Source of the DNA: Gammaproteobacteria bacterium
GTDB lineage: Bacteria > Pseudomonadota > Gammaproteobacteria > Pseudomonadales > Azotimanducaceae
Direction of reading: 5' to 3'
DNA: 64,000 bases
Assembly (NCBI GenBank): GCA_027297435.1
Contig: JAPUIA010000087.1
Span: 1 to 64,000, forward strand
Shown: one piece after another, positions 37,586-45,523 of the stretch
Layout: every line of letters begins with the position of its first letter
Position numbering within the stretch: the stretch's first letter is position 1
Made by a program: the position numbers and the translations under genes
Notes under the pieces: model-generated
The model's database searches: none
Seen by the model: the letters and a program-made list of their open reading frames with translations, nothing else
Told to the model about the DNA's origin: nothing

Positions 37586-38575
37586 TTATTCGAGAAGTCG
37601 CTCGTCCAGATAGAAAGCGTGTGCAGTGTGGTTGGCCACAATCTGCCTGAACTCGTCCGGATTTTTGAAACGCATGCTCGAGGCATTGGCTGCGCGCAAT
37701 GCAACAGATAGGCGCGATAGCCAGAATGCGGCGGCTGCATAAAGCGCAAACGTGGAAAAAAACCATAGCTCTTGTTGCGTCAGCGGTCGCAGACGGTGGT
37801 ACGCAGCGATCAATGCGGTCGTGCGCTCGGGGTCCAACACCCCAGTGACGTCGTTGCACCAATCGTTGGCAGCGACCGCCAGGTCGTAGAGCAAGTAACC
37901 ATCCGCTGCATGGTGAAAATCCAGTACGCCGGTCAAGCCGCGTTCGTCGAACAGTACGTTGTCGCGAAACAGGTCGCCGTGAATGACCCCCCTTGGCAGG
38001 GACTTGACGTCGTTGCGATGAAGCATCGAGGCGACGCGTTGCACGGTATCTGCGATCAGGCACTCATCGGCATAGCCGATGAAACCTTTGACCACTTTGG
38101 CTCGTTCGGTCAGCCATTCGGCATCGCGGGGATACTCGCGAGTTTCGAGCGCAACACCTTCAGTGGCGAGATGGAAACGGGCGATGAACCGGCCGAGCGC
38201 TTGCACTTGCTTGACGGTCGGATTGTAGACGTGGCGACCGAGTAGGCGCGGCGTCAAGAGTGTCGACTTACCGTCCAACGAGTCGAATGCGCTACCGGCT
38301 TGGTTGCGCAGCACCGGCGCGACCGGCAATCCGGCGTCACGACATGTGTCTAACAAAGGAACATACGCCGGACCGGAATTCGAGGGCTGCTCGAGGATCG
38401 TAAGCACGAACTCGCGCTTTTGCTCGCCGGTGAGTGTTCGAATGAAGTAGTTGCTATTCTCGATGCCGTTCGGCGCCGGCCAATAGCGCAGGAGTACGCC
38501 CACGTCGTAACGAGCGAGCGTATCCTCGAGCGTGCTTTGGTCGAATTCGTAGATCGCGTTGCTAACAGCGTTCAA
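37586..38575 (-). CDS. thrB: Homoserine kinase (phosphotransferase-fold ThrB)
   Basis: Phosphorylates homoserine in threonine synthesis. The aminoglycoside-phosphotransferase-fold protein (329 aa) has the catalytic VIHGDLFRDNVLFD and the metal-binding GVLDFHHAADGYLLYDLA. This form and its place beside a DUF2782 gene and polA are typical of pseudomonad-like gammaproteobacteria. The start is TTG 38575 with AGGAAG upstream. It converges on egtD with one base between the stops. Confidence 0.9.
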   Translation of the reverse strand: MNAVSNAIYEFDQSTLEDTLARYDVGVLLRYWPAPNGIENSNYFIRTLTGEQKREFVLTILEQPSNSGPAYVPLLDTCRDAGLPVAPVLRNQAGSAFDSLDGKSTLLTPRLLGRHVYNPTVKQVQALGRFIARFHLATEGVALETREYPRDAEWLTERAKVVKGFIGYADECLIADTVQRVASMLHRNDVKSLPRGVIHGDLFRDNVLFDERGLTGVLDFHHAADGYLLYDLAVAANDWCNDVTGVLDPERTTALIAAYHRLRPLTQQELWFFSTFALYAAAAFWLSRLSVALRAANASSMRFKNPDEFRQIVANHTAHAFYLDERLLE

Positions 38576-38583
38576 GGAGCTTC

Positions 38584-38934
38584 CTAAAACTCGATAATTA
38601 ACCAAGTCGGCAACAACATGTCGGCCTTCTCCAGATCTCCAAAGCCCGTTGTGCCGTCTCGCGGATAAAGGTAGTACGGCTTGCCCCAATTGGGCACGAT
38701 CTTAACCATACGCAAGTTGCCGTTTTGGCGATATTCGTAAATGGTGCGTTCCTCGCCTTCGATGATCGTGACGTCGGGACCCTCCAGATCTTCGAGGGTC
38801 GAGGCCCAGCCCTGCCGAGTGACGAACAAGAGCAAAATCACGAGCAGATTTTGTAAGATGGCGCGGGACACGCGAAAGCTTCGTGAAGGAATGGGCGTGG
38901 AAATGAGCGGGACCATCAGTTGAGGCATCGGCAA
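38584..38934 (-). CDS. DUF2782-type small exported protein
   Basis: 116-aa protein with a signal-like segment (AILQNLLVILLLFVTRQGWA). A short domain follows with DVTIIEGEERTIYEYRQNGN, MVKIVPNWGKPYYLYPRDG, as in the DUF2782 family found between polA and thrB. It probably acts in the envelope; function is unknown. An internal ATG at codon 7 may be the true start. It lies 8 bases upstream of thrB and is divergent from polA. Confidence 0.82.
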   Translation of the reverse strand: MPMPQLMVPLISTPIPSRSFRVSRAILQNLLVILLLFVTRQGWASTLEDLEGPDVTIIEGEERTIYEYRQNGNLRMVKIVPNWGKPYYLYPRDGTTGFGDLEKADMLLPTWLIIEF

Positions 38935-38967
38935 CGGCGTCGTTAAACGTCCGCAACTAAAGGGGGA

Positions 38968-41670
38968 ATGGTGACAGAGGTAGGGCTAAACGACAAACCT
39001 TTGGTGCTGGTGGACGGATCGTCCTACCTGTTTCGTGCCTACCATGCGCTGCCGCCGCTTGCGACCTCGGCGGGTCATCCCACCGGCGCGATCAAGGGCG
39101 TGATCTCGATGCTCAGAAAGCTAGCCAAAGATTATGAGGGAAGCCCGATTGCGGTTGTCTTCGATGCCAAGGGCAAGACCTTCCGCGACGATCTATACCC
39201 CGAGTACAAGGCCAACCGACCGCCCATGCCGGACGATCTCAGAGAGCAGATCCAACCCATCCACGACATCATCGAGGCCATGGGCTTGCCGCTTCTGATC
39301 ATCCCGGATGTGGAGGCGGACGACGTCATCGGCACGCTAGCCCGGCAGGCGTCGGAGCAAGAACGCTCGACCGTGGTCTCGACCGGGGACAAGGATATGG
39401 CGCAGCTGGTGACGGACCACGTCACCCTCGTCAACACGATGACCGAGACGACCATGGACCGCGATGGCGTGGTCGAGAAGTTCGGCGTACCCCCGGAAAG
39501 CATCATCGATTACCTGGCGTTGATGGGCGACAGCGTCGACAACATACCGGGGGTGCCGAAGGTCGGACCGAAAACCGCCGCCAAGTGGTTGAACGAGTAC
39601 GGCTCCCTCGATGCGGTGATCGCCCGCGCGGATGAGGTCAAAGGCAAGGTCGGTGAGAACTTGCGAGCCAGCCTTGATCAGCTGCCCCTATCCCGGGAGC
39701 TCACGACCATCAAATGCGATGTGCAGCTTGACGTCGCCCTTGAGGATCTTGTGCCACGCCCGGAAGACGTTGAGGCGCTTCGAACCCTTTACGAGCGATT
39801 CGAGTTCAAGACCTGGATTGCCGAGGTGGGCGGAACGGTCGCGCCGCCGGCCCAACAACCGGAGCCGCGCTACGAGTGCGTCACTTCGATGGAGGCGTTG
39901 CAGGCTTGGGTGGACAAACTCGCGAACAGCGAGCTGTTTGCATTCCACACCGAAACCACCAGTGTCGATTACATGGCTGCGGATCTCGTCGGATTTGCCT
40001 TTGCCATCGAGCCGGGGTCGGCCGCCTATGTGCCCGTAGGGCATGCCTATGCGGGCGCGCCGGATCAATTGTCGCTGACCCGAGTGCTCGATGCGCTCAA
40101 ACCTCTGCTCGCCGACCCGGCATGTCTCAAGGTGGGGCACAATCTGAAGTACGCCATGAGCGTGTTGGCACGCGCAGGCGTGGCGCTCAACGGTATCGCA
40201 TTCGACACCATGCTCGAATCCTACGTGCTCGACAGCGTTGCCAGTCGCCACGAACTCGGTGAGCTCGCCCAGAAACATTTGGGTCTCGAGACGATCCACT
40301 ACGAGGACATCGCGGGTAAGGGCGCCAAGCAGTTGGCGTTCGATGAGGTACCGGTCGAGCAGGCAGCGGAGTATGCGGCGCAGCACGCCGATATCACGCT
40401 ACGCTTGCACCAGAAGCTGTGGCCGCCACTCGAAGCTGAGCCGAGCCTCGTCAGGGTCTTCAAGGACATCGAGCTACCCCTCGTCGAGGTCTTGTCCCGG
40501 GTCGAGCGAAACGGTGCCCTCGTCGATGGAGGGTTGCTGCACGAACACGGCATTGAGCTCGCCGAGCGCATGGCAGCGCTCGAGAACCAAGCGTGGGAGC
40601 TCGCCGGGCAAGCGTTCAACTTGGACAGCCCCAAGCAGTTGCAAGAAATCTTCTACGACAAGCTGCAGCTGCCGGTGCTCAAGAAAACGCCAAAGGGGCA
40701 ACCATCGACTGCGGAACCGGTGCTACAAGACTTAGCCCGAGACTATGAACTGCCCCAGGTGATCCTGGAGTATCGGGGGCTGACCAAACTCAAATCGACC
40801 TACACCGACACACTGCCTTTGCAGATCGATCCGCACACCGGCCGGGTGCACACGTCATACCACCAGGCCGTCGCGGCTACCGGCAGGCTCTCGTCGTCCA
40901 ACCCTAATTTGCAAAATATCCCGATCCGCAATGCCGAGGGACGGCGTATTCGCCAGGCGTTCGTCGCGCCGGCGGGTCGGCGCATCGTCGCTGCCGATTA
41001 CAGTCAGATAGAGCTGCGTATCATGGCGCATTTGTCCGGGGATGCGGGGCTAAACGCGGCTTTTGACGCCAATCAAGATATTCACAGAGCGACGGCGGCT
41101 GAGGTATTCGGCGAACCGCTCGAGGCCGTTAGCGATGCGCAGCGTCGTAGTGCCAAAGCCATCAATTTCGGGCTCATCTACGGTATGTCGGCATTCGGTC
41201 TGGGTCGGCAACTGGGCATCTCGCGAGCCCTCGCCCAGGACTACATCGACCGGTATTTCGCTCGCTATCCGGGCGTCAGGGAGTACATGGAGATCACCCG
41301 CGAGTTAGCCAGGCAACAAGGCTATGTGGAAACCGTCTTTGGTCGGCGCCTGTACCTGCCCGAGATCAATGCCAGACATGCACAACGCCGGCAAGCGGCG
41401 GAACGCACGGCAATCAACGCGCCGATGCAGGGGACTGCCGCGGACATCATCAAACGCGCGATGCTCGACGTAGATGCGTGGTTGCGCGAGGGCCGGCTTG
41501 ACGCCTTGATGATCATGCAAGTGCACGATGAGCTGGTGTTCGAGGTAGCCGAAGCCGAAGTCTCCTCGTTGTGCGACGGCGTGCTGTCTCGCATGTCTAG
41601 AGCGGCGGAACTGAGGGTACCCCTCGTCGTGGAGTGTGGGGTTGGCGAAAACTGGGATGAAGCGCACTAG
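38968..41670 (+). CDS. polA: DNA polymerase I with degenerate 3'-5' exonuclease site
   Basis: The 900-aa repair polymerase has three domains. The N-terminal 5' nuclease looks intact (VDGSSYLFRAYH, EADDVIGTLA, STGDKDMAQLV, MGDSVDNIPGVPKVGPKTAA). The polymerase domain looks intact (DYSQIELRIMAHLSGD, RRSAKAINFGLIYGMS, VHDELVFE). In the middle proofreading domain, alignment to E. coli Pol I with a constant offset of 28 shows D355 replaced by H327, D424 by A396 and D501 by H473. E357 (E329) and Y497 (Y469) are kept. Proofreading is therefore probably lost. The ATG has AGGGGGA upstream. Confidence 0.97.
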   Translation: MVTEVGLNDKPLVLVDGSSYLFRAYHALPPLATSAGHPTGAIKGVISMLRKLAKDYEGSPIAVVFDAKGKTFRDDLYPEYKANRPPMPDDLREQIQPIHDIIEAMGLPLLIIPDVEADDVIGTLARQASEQERSTVVSTGDKDMAQLVTDHVTLVNTMTETTMDRDGVVEKFGVPPESIIDYLALMGDSVDNIPGVPKVGPKTAAKWLNEYGSLDAVIARADEVKGKVGENLRASLDQLPLSRELTTIKCDVQLDVALEDLVPRPEDVEALRTLYERFEFKTWIAEVGGTVAPPAQQPEPRYECVTSMEALQAWVDKLANSELFAFHTETTSVDYMAADLVGFAFAIEPGSAAYVPVGHAYAGAPDQLSLTRVLDALKPLLADPACLKVGHNLKYAMSVLARAGVALNGIAFDTMLESYVLDSVASRHELGELAQKHLGLETIHYEDIAGKGAKQLAFDEVPVEQAAEYAAQHADITLRLHQKLWPPLEAEPSLVRVFKDIELPLVEVLSRVERNGALVDGGLLHEHGIELAERMAALENQAWELAGQAFNLDSPKQLQEIFYDKLQLPVLKKTPKGQPSTAEPVLQDLARDYELPQVILEYRGLTKLKSTYTDTLPLQIDPHTGRVHTSYHQAVAATGRLSSSNPNLQNIPIRNAEGRRIRQAFVAPAGRRIVAADYSQIELRIMAHLSGDAGLNAAFDANQDIHRATAAEVFGEPLEAVSDAQRRSAKAINFGLIYGMSAFGLGRQLGISRALAQDYIDRYFARYPGVREYMEITRELARQQGYVETVFGRRLYLPEINARHAQRRQAAERTAINAPMQGTAADIIKRAMLDVDAWLREGRLDALMIMQVHDELVFEVAEAEVSSLCDGVLSRMSRAAELRVPLVVECGVGENWDEAH

Positions 41671-41677
41671 CTAGTCG

Positions 41678-41712
41678 TCCCTGAAAAAGTCCGTCCGGGA
41701 CTTTTTCAGGGA
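41678..41712. terminator. Perfect 15-bp hairpin after polA
   Basis: TCCCTGAAAAAGTCC (41678-41692) pairs perfectly with GGACTTTTTCAGGGA (41698-41712) around a 5-base loop. The gene polA ends 8 bases before it. The T-tract is inside the stem rather than after it, so it could terminate in either direction or act as a transcript-stabilising stem. It abuts the dispersed repeat copy A. Confidence 0.65.
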
Positions 41713-41713
41713 G

Positions 41714-41902
41714 TCGCCTGGCTCAAACTTCGTCTGAGCTTTGCAGTTTGGGCAAGCCCAAACTGCCGTAAGTGTTGCTTACAACACGATCGGCTCGCGC
41801 CGAGCTTCGCTCGCGGCAGGGCGCCCGCCGCAATTTCCACGCGGGTAATTCTGCGAGAAGTATAGATGTCTCCTACGCTCGAACCCTTTGTCAGGGCCGA
41901 CT
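41714..41902 (+). repeat. Dispersed repeat copy A (189 bp)
   Basis: The copy runs from TCGCCTGGCTCAAAC to CAGGGCCGACT. It shares its 5' block (CGCCTGGCTCAAACnTCGTYTGAG), a middle block (GCGGCAGGGCGCCC) and a 75-base 3' block (41828-41902) with copies B and C. It also has an extra perfect 11-bp hairpin GCAGTTTGGGC/GCCCAAACTGC (41743-41753 with 41756-41766). It is non-coding and lies between the convergent polA and yihA. I do not recognise it as a named element. Confidence 0.8.
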
Positions 41903-42058
41903 CGCTAGTGTCCGTCCAGAAATTCGCCATCCGGGCGAATTTCTTAGAGACGCTACGGCGAAGTAAATTCGCCTCCGTTCCCAAAACCCTTGCTTTTTCT
42001 GCGCGTTGCTCCGAAAAAACGTGTTTTGCCGGGCCGTCCCTGGCCCAGGCTAGCGAGT
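41900..42058. repeat. 159-bp segment bounded by 9-bp inverted repeats
   Basis: ACTCGCTAG (41900-41908) and CTAGCGAGT (42050-42058) are perfect inverted ends. Inside is another perfect hairpin, AGAAATTCGCC (41918-41928) with GGCGAATTTCT (41934-41944), loop ATCCG. The size and inverted ends resemble a miniature mobile element, but no target duplication is obvious and only one copy is seen. The rest of the gap to yihA (42059-42089) shows only a weak AATTC/GAATT pairing. Confidence 0.45.
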
Positions 42059-42089
42059 ACCTGTCCGGAATTCACATCCGAATTGCTCG

Positions 42090-42686
42090 TCAACGAGGGT
42101 CCTGCAGCCAACGGTAGATAGTGCACAGCAACTCGCCGACACCTATACCGGTCCTCGCTGAAAACACCTGCGCGCCAACCGTATCCGGGTAGGTCTGGCG
42201 GAATTTCGCCAGCGCTTGGCTTTGAGGCCCACGCTTCAGTTTGTCGGCTTTGTTGAGCAAGACGTGCAGCGGTATCTCGGATTGTCCTGCCCAATCGATC
42301 AACTCTTCATCGTACGGCTGGGCTGCATGTCGAATGTCGGTGACGAGTACGACGCCGGCCAGTTGATCGCGAAAAGACAGGTATTCGTTCACGGTACTTT
42401 GCCATTTTTTCTGTGCAGCTCGCCCCGCCTTTGCGTAGCCGTAGCCGGGGAGGTCGACCAGGCGGCCGCCGGTCTCCACGGTGAAAAAATTGATCATCTG
42501 AGTGCGTCCGGGAGTCTTGCTCACCTTGGCCGTGCGGCGATTGTCGGTCAGGCGATTGAGCACGCTCGACTTGCCTGCGTTCGAGCGGCCGACGAAGGCG
42601 ACTTCCGGCTCCGTTCCGGCGGGACACTGGCTCAAACTCGGCGCGCTTCCGAGAAAGTCCACCGTCAAGCGTTGCACCTGCTCCAT
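42090..42686 (-). CDS. yihA: Ribosome biogenesis GTPase YihA/EngB
   Basis: Essential GTPase for 50S assembly. The 198-aa protein has G1 GRSNAGKSSVLNRL, switch GRTQMINFF, G3 DLPGYGYAK, G4 LNKADKL and G5 SARTGIG. The ATG at 42686 gives the normal length; an upstream ATG-less extension does not look like the family. It converges on polA and diverges from cytochrome c4, an order known near polA in pseudomonads. Confidence 0.95.
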   Translation of the reverse strand: MEQVQRLTVDFLGSAPSLSQCPAGTEPEVAFVGRSNAGKSSVLNRLTDNRRTAKVSKTPGRTQMINFFTVETGGRLVDLPGYGYAKAGRAAQKKWQSTVNEYLSFRDQLAGVVLVTDIRHAAQPYDEELIDWAGQSEIPLHVLLNKADKLKRGPQSQALAKFRQTYPDTVGAQVFSARTGIGVGELLCTIYRWLQDPR

Positions 42687-42718
42687 GTTTCGGGGAATGC
42701 CCTCGTCGTGTTTTTGGG

Positions 42719-42724
42719 TATAAT
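42719..42724 (+). promoter_or_regulatory. Probable -10 box for the cytochrome c4 gene
   Basis: A perfect TATAAT lies 112 bases upstream of the cytochrome c4 start in the divergent yihA-cytochrome c4 gap. No good -35 hexamer is found at the usual distance, so promoter strength cannot be judged. Confidence 0.4.
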
Positions 42725-42836
42725 CCGCGGCCGGCGAACACGGCGACGTCGTGTATCGCACCGTTAGTTTAGGCGTGCATCGGCGTTAAAGCGCGCCTCC
42801 TTCGAAAATAAGGATTTCAAGTAAGGACGCGAATTC

Positions 42837-43454
42837 ATGCAGTTTCGAGGTTGGCTCGGGATGTCGAGCCTGATCGTTGCATCGGCCGTTTACGGCGCGG
42901 GTGACCCCGAAGCGGGCCAAGCACAGTCGTTGACGTGTGCCGCCTGTCACGGTGAGGACGGCGCCACGGGTATCGATCCGACCTACCCCAACCTTGCGGG
43001 TCAGAACGAGCGGTATCTCTTCCGGCAACTGCAGTTGATCCAATCCAACGAGCGCAACATCTTGTTGATGACCGGCCAGTTGCTCGGCAAGTCCGAGCAG
43101 GACCTTGCCGATCTTGCCGCCTACTATGCGTCGCTACCGGGCAAGGTCAGCCAAGCCAGTGGCGATGATCAAGCGATCACCAAGGCTCAAGGCATCTATC
43201 GTGGCGGCATCCTTGCCAAGGGGGTGGCCGCGTGCACGGCGTGCCATTCACCGGTGGGCGGCGGCAACGCACCGGCAGGATTTCCGAGCTTAAGTGGCCA
43301 GAGCGCCGCGTATACCGTGGCGCAGCTGACGGACTATCGAGAAGGGCGACGCGCGACCGATGAAGAATATGGCGGTGTGATGCGTGATGTTGCTGAACGC
43401 CTGACTGACGGCGAGATCGCGGGGTTGGCAGATTACCTCCAGGGCCTGCACTAG
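42837..43454 (+). CDS. Cytochrome c4 (diheme periplasmic cytochrome)
   Basis: Periplasmic electron carrier of 205 aa. A signal peptide (MSSLIVASAVYGA) is followed by two similar cytochrome c domains with heme sites CAACH and CTACH about 100 residues apart. Each has a downstream Met as likely axial ligand (LLMTGQLLG and GGVMRDVAE). TAAGGA precedes the ATG by 9 bases. Such proteins donate electrons to terminal oxidases, and an aa3/caa3 oxidase operon lies 15 kb away in this window. Confidence 0.92.
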   Translation: MQFRGWLGMSSLIVASAVYGAGDPEAGQAQSLTCAACHGEDGATGIDPTYPNLAGQNERYLFRQLQLIQSNERNILLMTGQLLGKSEQDLADLAAYYASLPGKVSQASGDDQAITKAQGIYRGGILAKGVAACTACHSPVGGGNAPAGFPSLSGQSAAYTVAQLTDYREGRRATDEEYGGVMRDVAERLTDGEIAGLADYLQGLH

Positions 43455-43525
43455 CGGAGCGGCGAAATCAGGACGCGAATTTAGGGACAGGAACTAACGG
43501 GTTGACGCGGCTTTTGCCGCCCGCA

Positions 43526-43552
43526 TCACATTCCTGTGACGGCACAATGTGA
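43526..43552. promoter_or_regulatory. Inverted repeat upstream of dsbA
   Basis: TCACATT (43526-43532) and AATGTGA (43546-43552) are perfect inverted arms with a 13-base spacer, ending 17 bases before the dsbA start. A TCACA-N4-TGTGA pair overlaps it (43526-43539). It could be a regulator site or a hairpin over the leader. No regulator can be named. Confidence 0.35.
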
Positions 43553-43569
43553 CAGGATAGGAAATTGCA

Positions 43570-44256
43570 ATGAGTACGAAAACGCTGATCCGAACTCCTC
43601 TACTGGCTGGTCTGGCCGGGTTGCTGGCGTGCCTCAACCCGTTTTTTGCGCAGGCCGAGGACTGGCAGGAAGGCGTGCACTACGCTCTACTGCCGGTTCC
43701 GGTAGACACTCAGACGCCTGAGCAAATAGAAATCGTCGAGGTTTTCTCCTACGCCTGCGTGCACTGCTACACCTTCGATCCGTTGTTGGATGAGTGGCTT
43801 GCGGGGCTGCCCGACGATGTGGGGTTCCGGCGGATACCGGCTACCTTCAACAAAACCTGGGGCCTGCTTGCCCAGGTGTTCTACACGGCGCAAGTACTGG
43901 GCGTGCGCGAAGCAATGCACATGCCGATTTTCCGAGCCATCCACGAGCCGGAAGAAGCTTTGGACCTACGTAAACAGGAATTTCTGGAACAACTGTTTCG
44001 CGAGATTGGCCAGGTCGACCCGGCCGATTTCAACAATGCTTTCGGCTCGTTCAGCGTTCGAAGTCGCGTTCAACAGGCAGACGCCCACGGCCGCGCGTAC
44101 CGCATCAGCGGCGTGCCGAGTTTGATCGTCAACGGTAAATACCGCGTCGACGGCACCATGGCTGGCGGCAACGCCAACATGTTGAAGATCGTCGAGTACC
44201 TGGTGGCGCAAGAACGTGCTGCTGCCGGATCGCATGTGGCTGACGGGGCGCAATAG
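43570..44256 (+). CDS. dsbA: Thiol:disulfide interchange protein DsbA
   Basis: Periplasmic oxidant introducing disulfide bonds. The 228-aa protein has a signal peptide (LLAGLAGLLACLNPFFAQA) and the active-site SYACVHCYTFDP. The cis-proline region is ISGVPSLIVNGKY. The active site is CVHC rather than the E. coli CPHC, which may change redox potential. It follows cytochrome c4, as in pseudomonads; disulfide formation also supports c-type cytochrome maturation. Confidence 0.93.
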   Translation: MSTKTLIRTPLLAGLAGLLACLNPFFAQAEDWQEGVHYALLPVPVDTQTPEQIEIVEVFSYACVHCYTFDPLLDEWLAGLPDDVGFRRIPATFNKTWGLLAQVFYTAQVLGVREAMHMPIFRAIHEPEEALDLRKQEFLEQLFREIGQVDPADFNNAFGSFSVRSRVQQADAHGRAYRISGVPSLIVNGKYRVDGTMAGGNANMLKIVEYLVAQERAAAGSHVADGAQ

Positions 44257-44361
44257 AACCTCAAAATGCCGGGTAGTACACGTTTCAAATCCCTCGGGGC
44301 CGCTAAACTCGGCCGAGGGTTCCGGAATCGATTGGAACCAAGTGTCCTGGGGCAAGGATCT

Positions 44362-45204
44362 ATGTCGAGTTGGTGGCCGCGTACCAGCGATTTCGAAGCA
44401 CGTTCGTCTGTGGTTGACGCAGCCGTCAATGTCCGTTGCATGGACCGCGCTCTGTGTGGCGATGTTGCACCTTTGCGGTTATTGAGCTTCAACATCCAGG
44501 TTGGCATCAAGACCAGCAAGTACCGCCAGTACGTGACCCGGGGTTGGAAGCACGTTCTTCCGAACGTCAGCCGCACCGATAACTTGCGGCGCATTGCCGA
44601 CGTGGTCGCGGACTACGATGTGGTGGCGTTACAAGAGATCGACCGAGGCAGTTTACGCAGCGGGTTCATCAACCAGGTCGAGTACCTCGCCGACCGTGCC
44701 CAGTTCCCCTACTGGTATGCACAGCGCAACCGCGATCTCGGTCCTTTTGCGCAACACGGCAACGGCCTGCTATCGCGGATTGCGCCGAACGGCTTGGAAG
44801 ATCACAAGCTGCCGGGCGTCATCCCGGGCCGCGGTGCCATCGTTCTGCGCATACCCTACGCCGGGGCCGACGTGGTCGTGGTGTTGTTGCATCTGTCGCT
44901 CGGCGAACACTCGCGACGCCAGCAACTCGACTACGTGCGCGAACTCATCCGCGGTGAACATTACGTGGTTGTAATGGGCGACATGAACAGCCGCATTACC
45001 CAGTTGTTGTTCGATTCACCGCTGCAAGATACCGACCTCAGGCCGGTAGCCGACGTGCAGCCGACGTATCCCGCATGGCGACCCTCTGCTGCGCTCGATC
45101 ATGTATTGGTCACCCCCGACCTGGTCGTCAACGACTATGCGGTGCTCGATTGTCATCTTTCCGATCACCTGCCGATTGCGGTGACGTTGACGCTCGCTGC
45201 CTGA
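44362..45204 (+). CDS. Endonuclease/exonuclease/phosphatase (EEP) family protein
   Basis: Mg-dependent phosphoesterase fold of unknown substrate. Family motifs are LSFNIQVG, VALQEIDRG, GDMNSRITQ, LDHVLVTPDL and LSDHLPI, in that order. The ATG at 44362 has AAGGAT just upstream and gives 280 aa. The frame is open back to 44266, but the extra 32 residues look non-conserved. It is located after dsbA as in pseudomonads, where its role is also unclear. Confidence 0.85.
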   Translation: MSSWWPRTSDFEARSSVVDAAVNVRCMDRALCGDVAPLRLLSFNIQVGIKTSKYRQYVTRGWKHVLPNVSRTDNLRRIADVVADYDVVALQEIDRGSLRSGFINQVEYLADRAQFPYWYAQRNRDLGPFAQHGNGLLSRIAPNGLEDHKLPGVIPGRGAIVLRIPYAGADVVVVLLHLSLGEHSRRQQLDYVRELIRGEHYVVVMGDMNSRITQLLFDSPLQDTDLRPVADVQPTYPAWRPSAALDHVLVTPDLVVNDYAVLDCHLSDHLPIAVTLTLAA

Positions 45205-45221
45205 AGGGCAAATCTACCTTG

Positions 45222-45435
45222 TCGCCTGGCTCGAACTTCGTCTGAGTCGCTTGCAACACTTACGGCTCGCGCGCGAGCTTCGCGCGCGGCAGGGCGCCCC
45301 TGCGATGCGGGGAACCCATGCCCTGCGAAGCAGGGGACCCATGCCCCGCAAGTCGGCTGCGGCTATTCCCACACGGGTAGTTCAACGAGAAGTATTGAGA
45401 TCTCGCTATGATCGAACCCTGTATCCGGGCCGACT
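45222..45435 (+). repeat. Dispersed repeat copy B (214 bp)
   Basis: Second and longest copy of the family, from TCGCCTGGCTCGAAC to CCGGGCCGACT, filling most of the 319-base gap before aceE. It shares the 5' hairpin block, the GCGGCAGGGCGCCC block and a diverged 3' block. It contains an 8-bp hairpin GCGCGCGA/TCGCGCGC and a 23-bp tandem duplication (45299-45321, 45322-45344; 20 of 23 bases match). It is not coding. Bases 45436-45523 show nothing further except the aceE ribosome site. Confidence 0.75.
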
Positions 45436-45523
45436 ACCCTACGCTTGCGCTTCGACCTGGACCGCGCCGGACAACTTCAGTACCTTGCTGAGGAGGTCTT
45501 GTAGGTGGGGGCAGGTAACCGAG

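Noticed and set aside
45299-45344. Short direct repeats in copy B considered as a CRISPR remnant
   Set aside because: The units are directly adjacent with no spacers, there are only two, and there is no cas gene in the window.
45251-45523. N-terminal extension of aceE by 91 codons
   Set aside because: The extension is translated repeat copy B (Arg/Ala-rich). From the ATG at 45524 the length equals that of E. coli AceE and a ribosome site is present.
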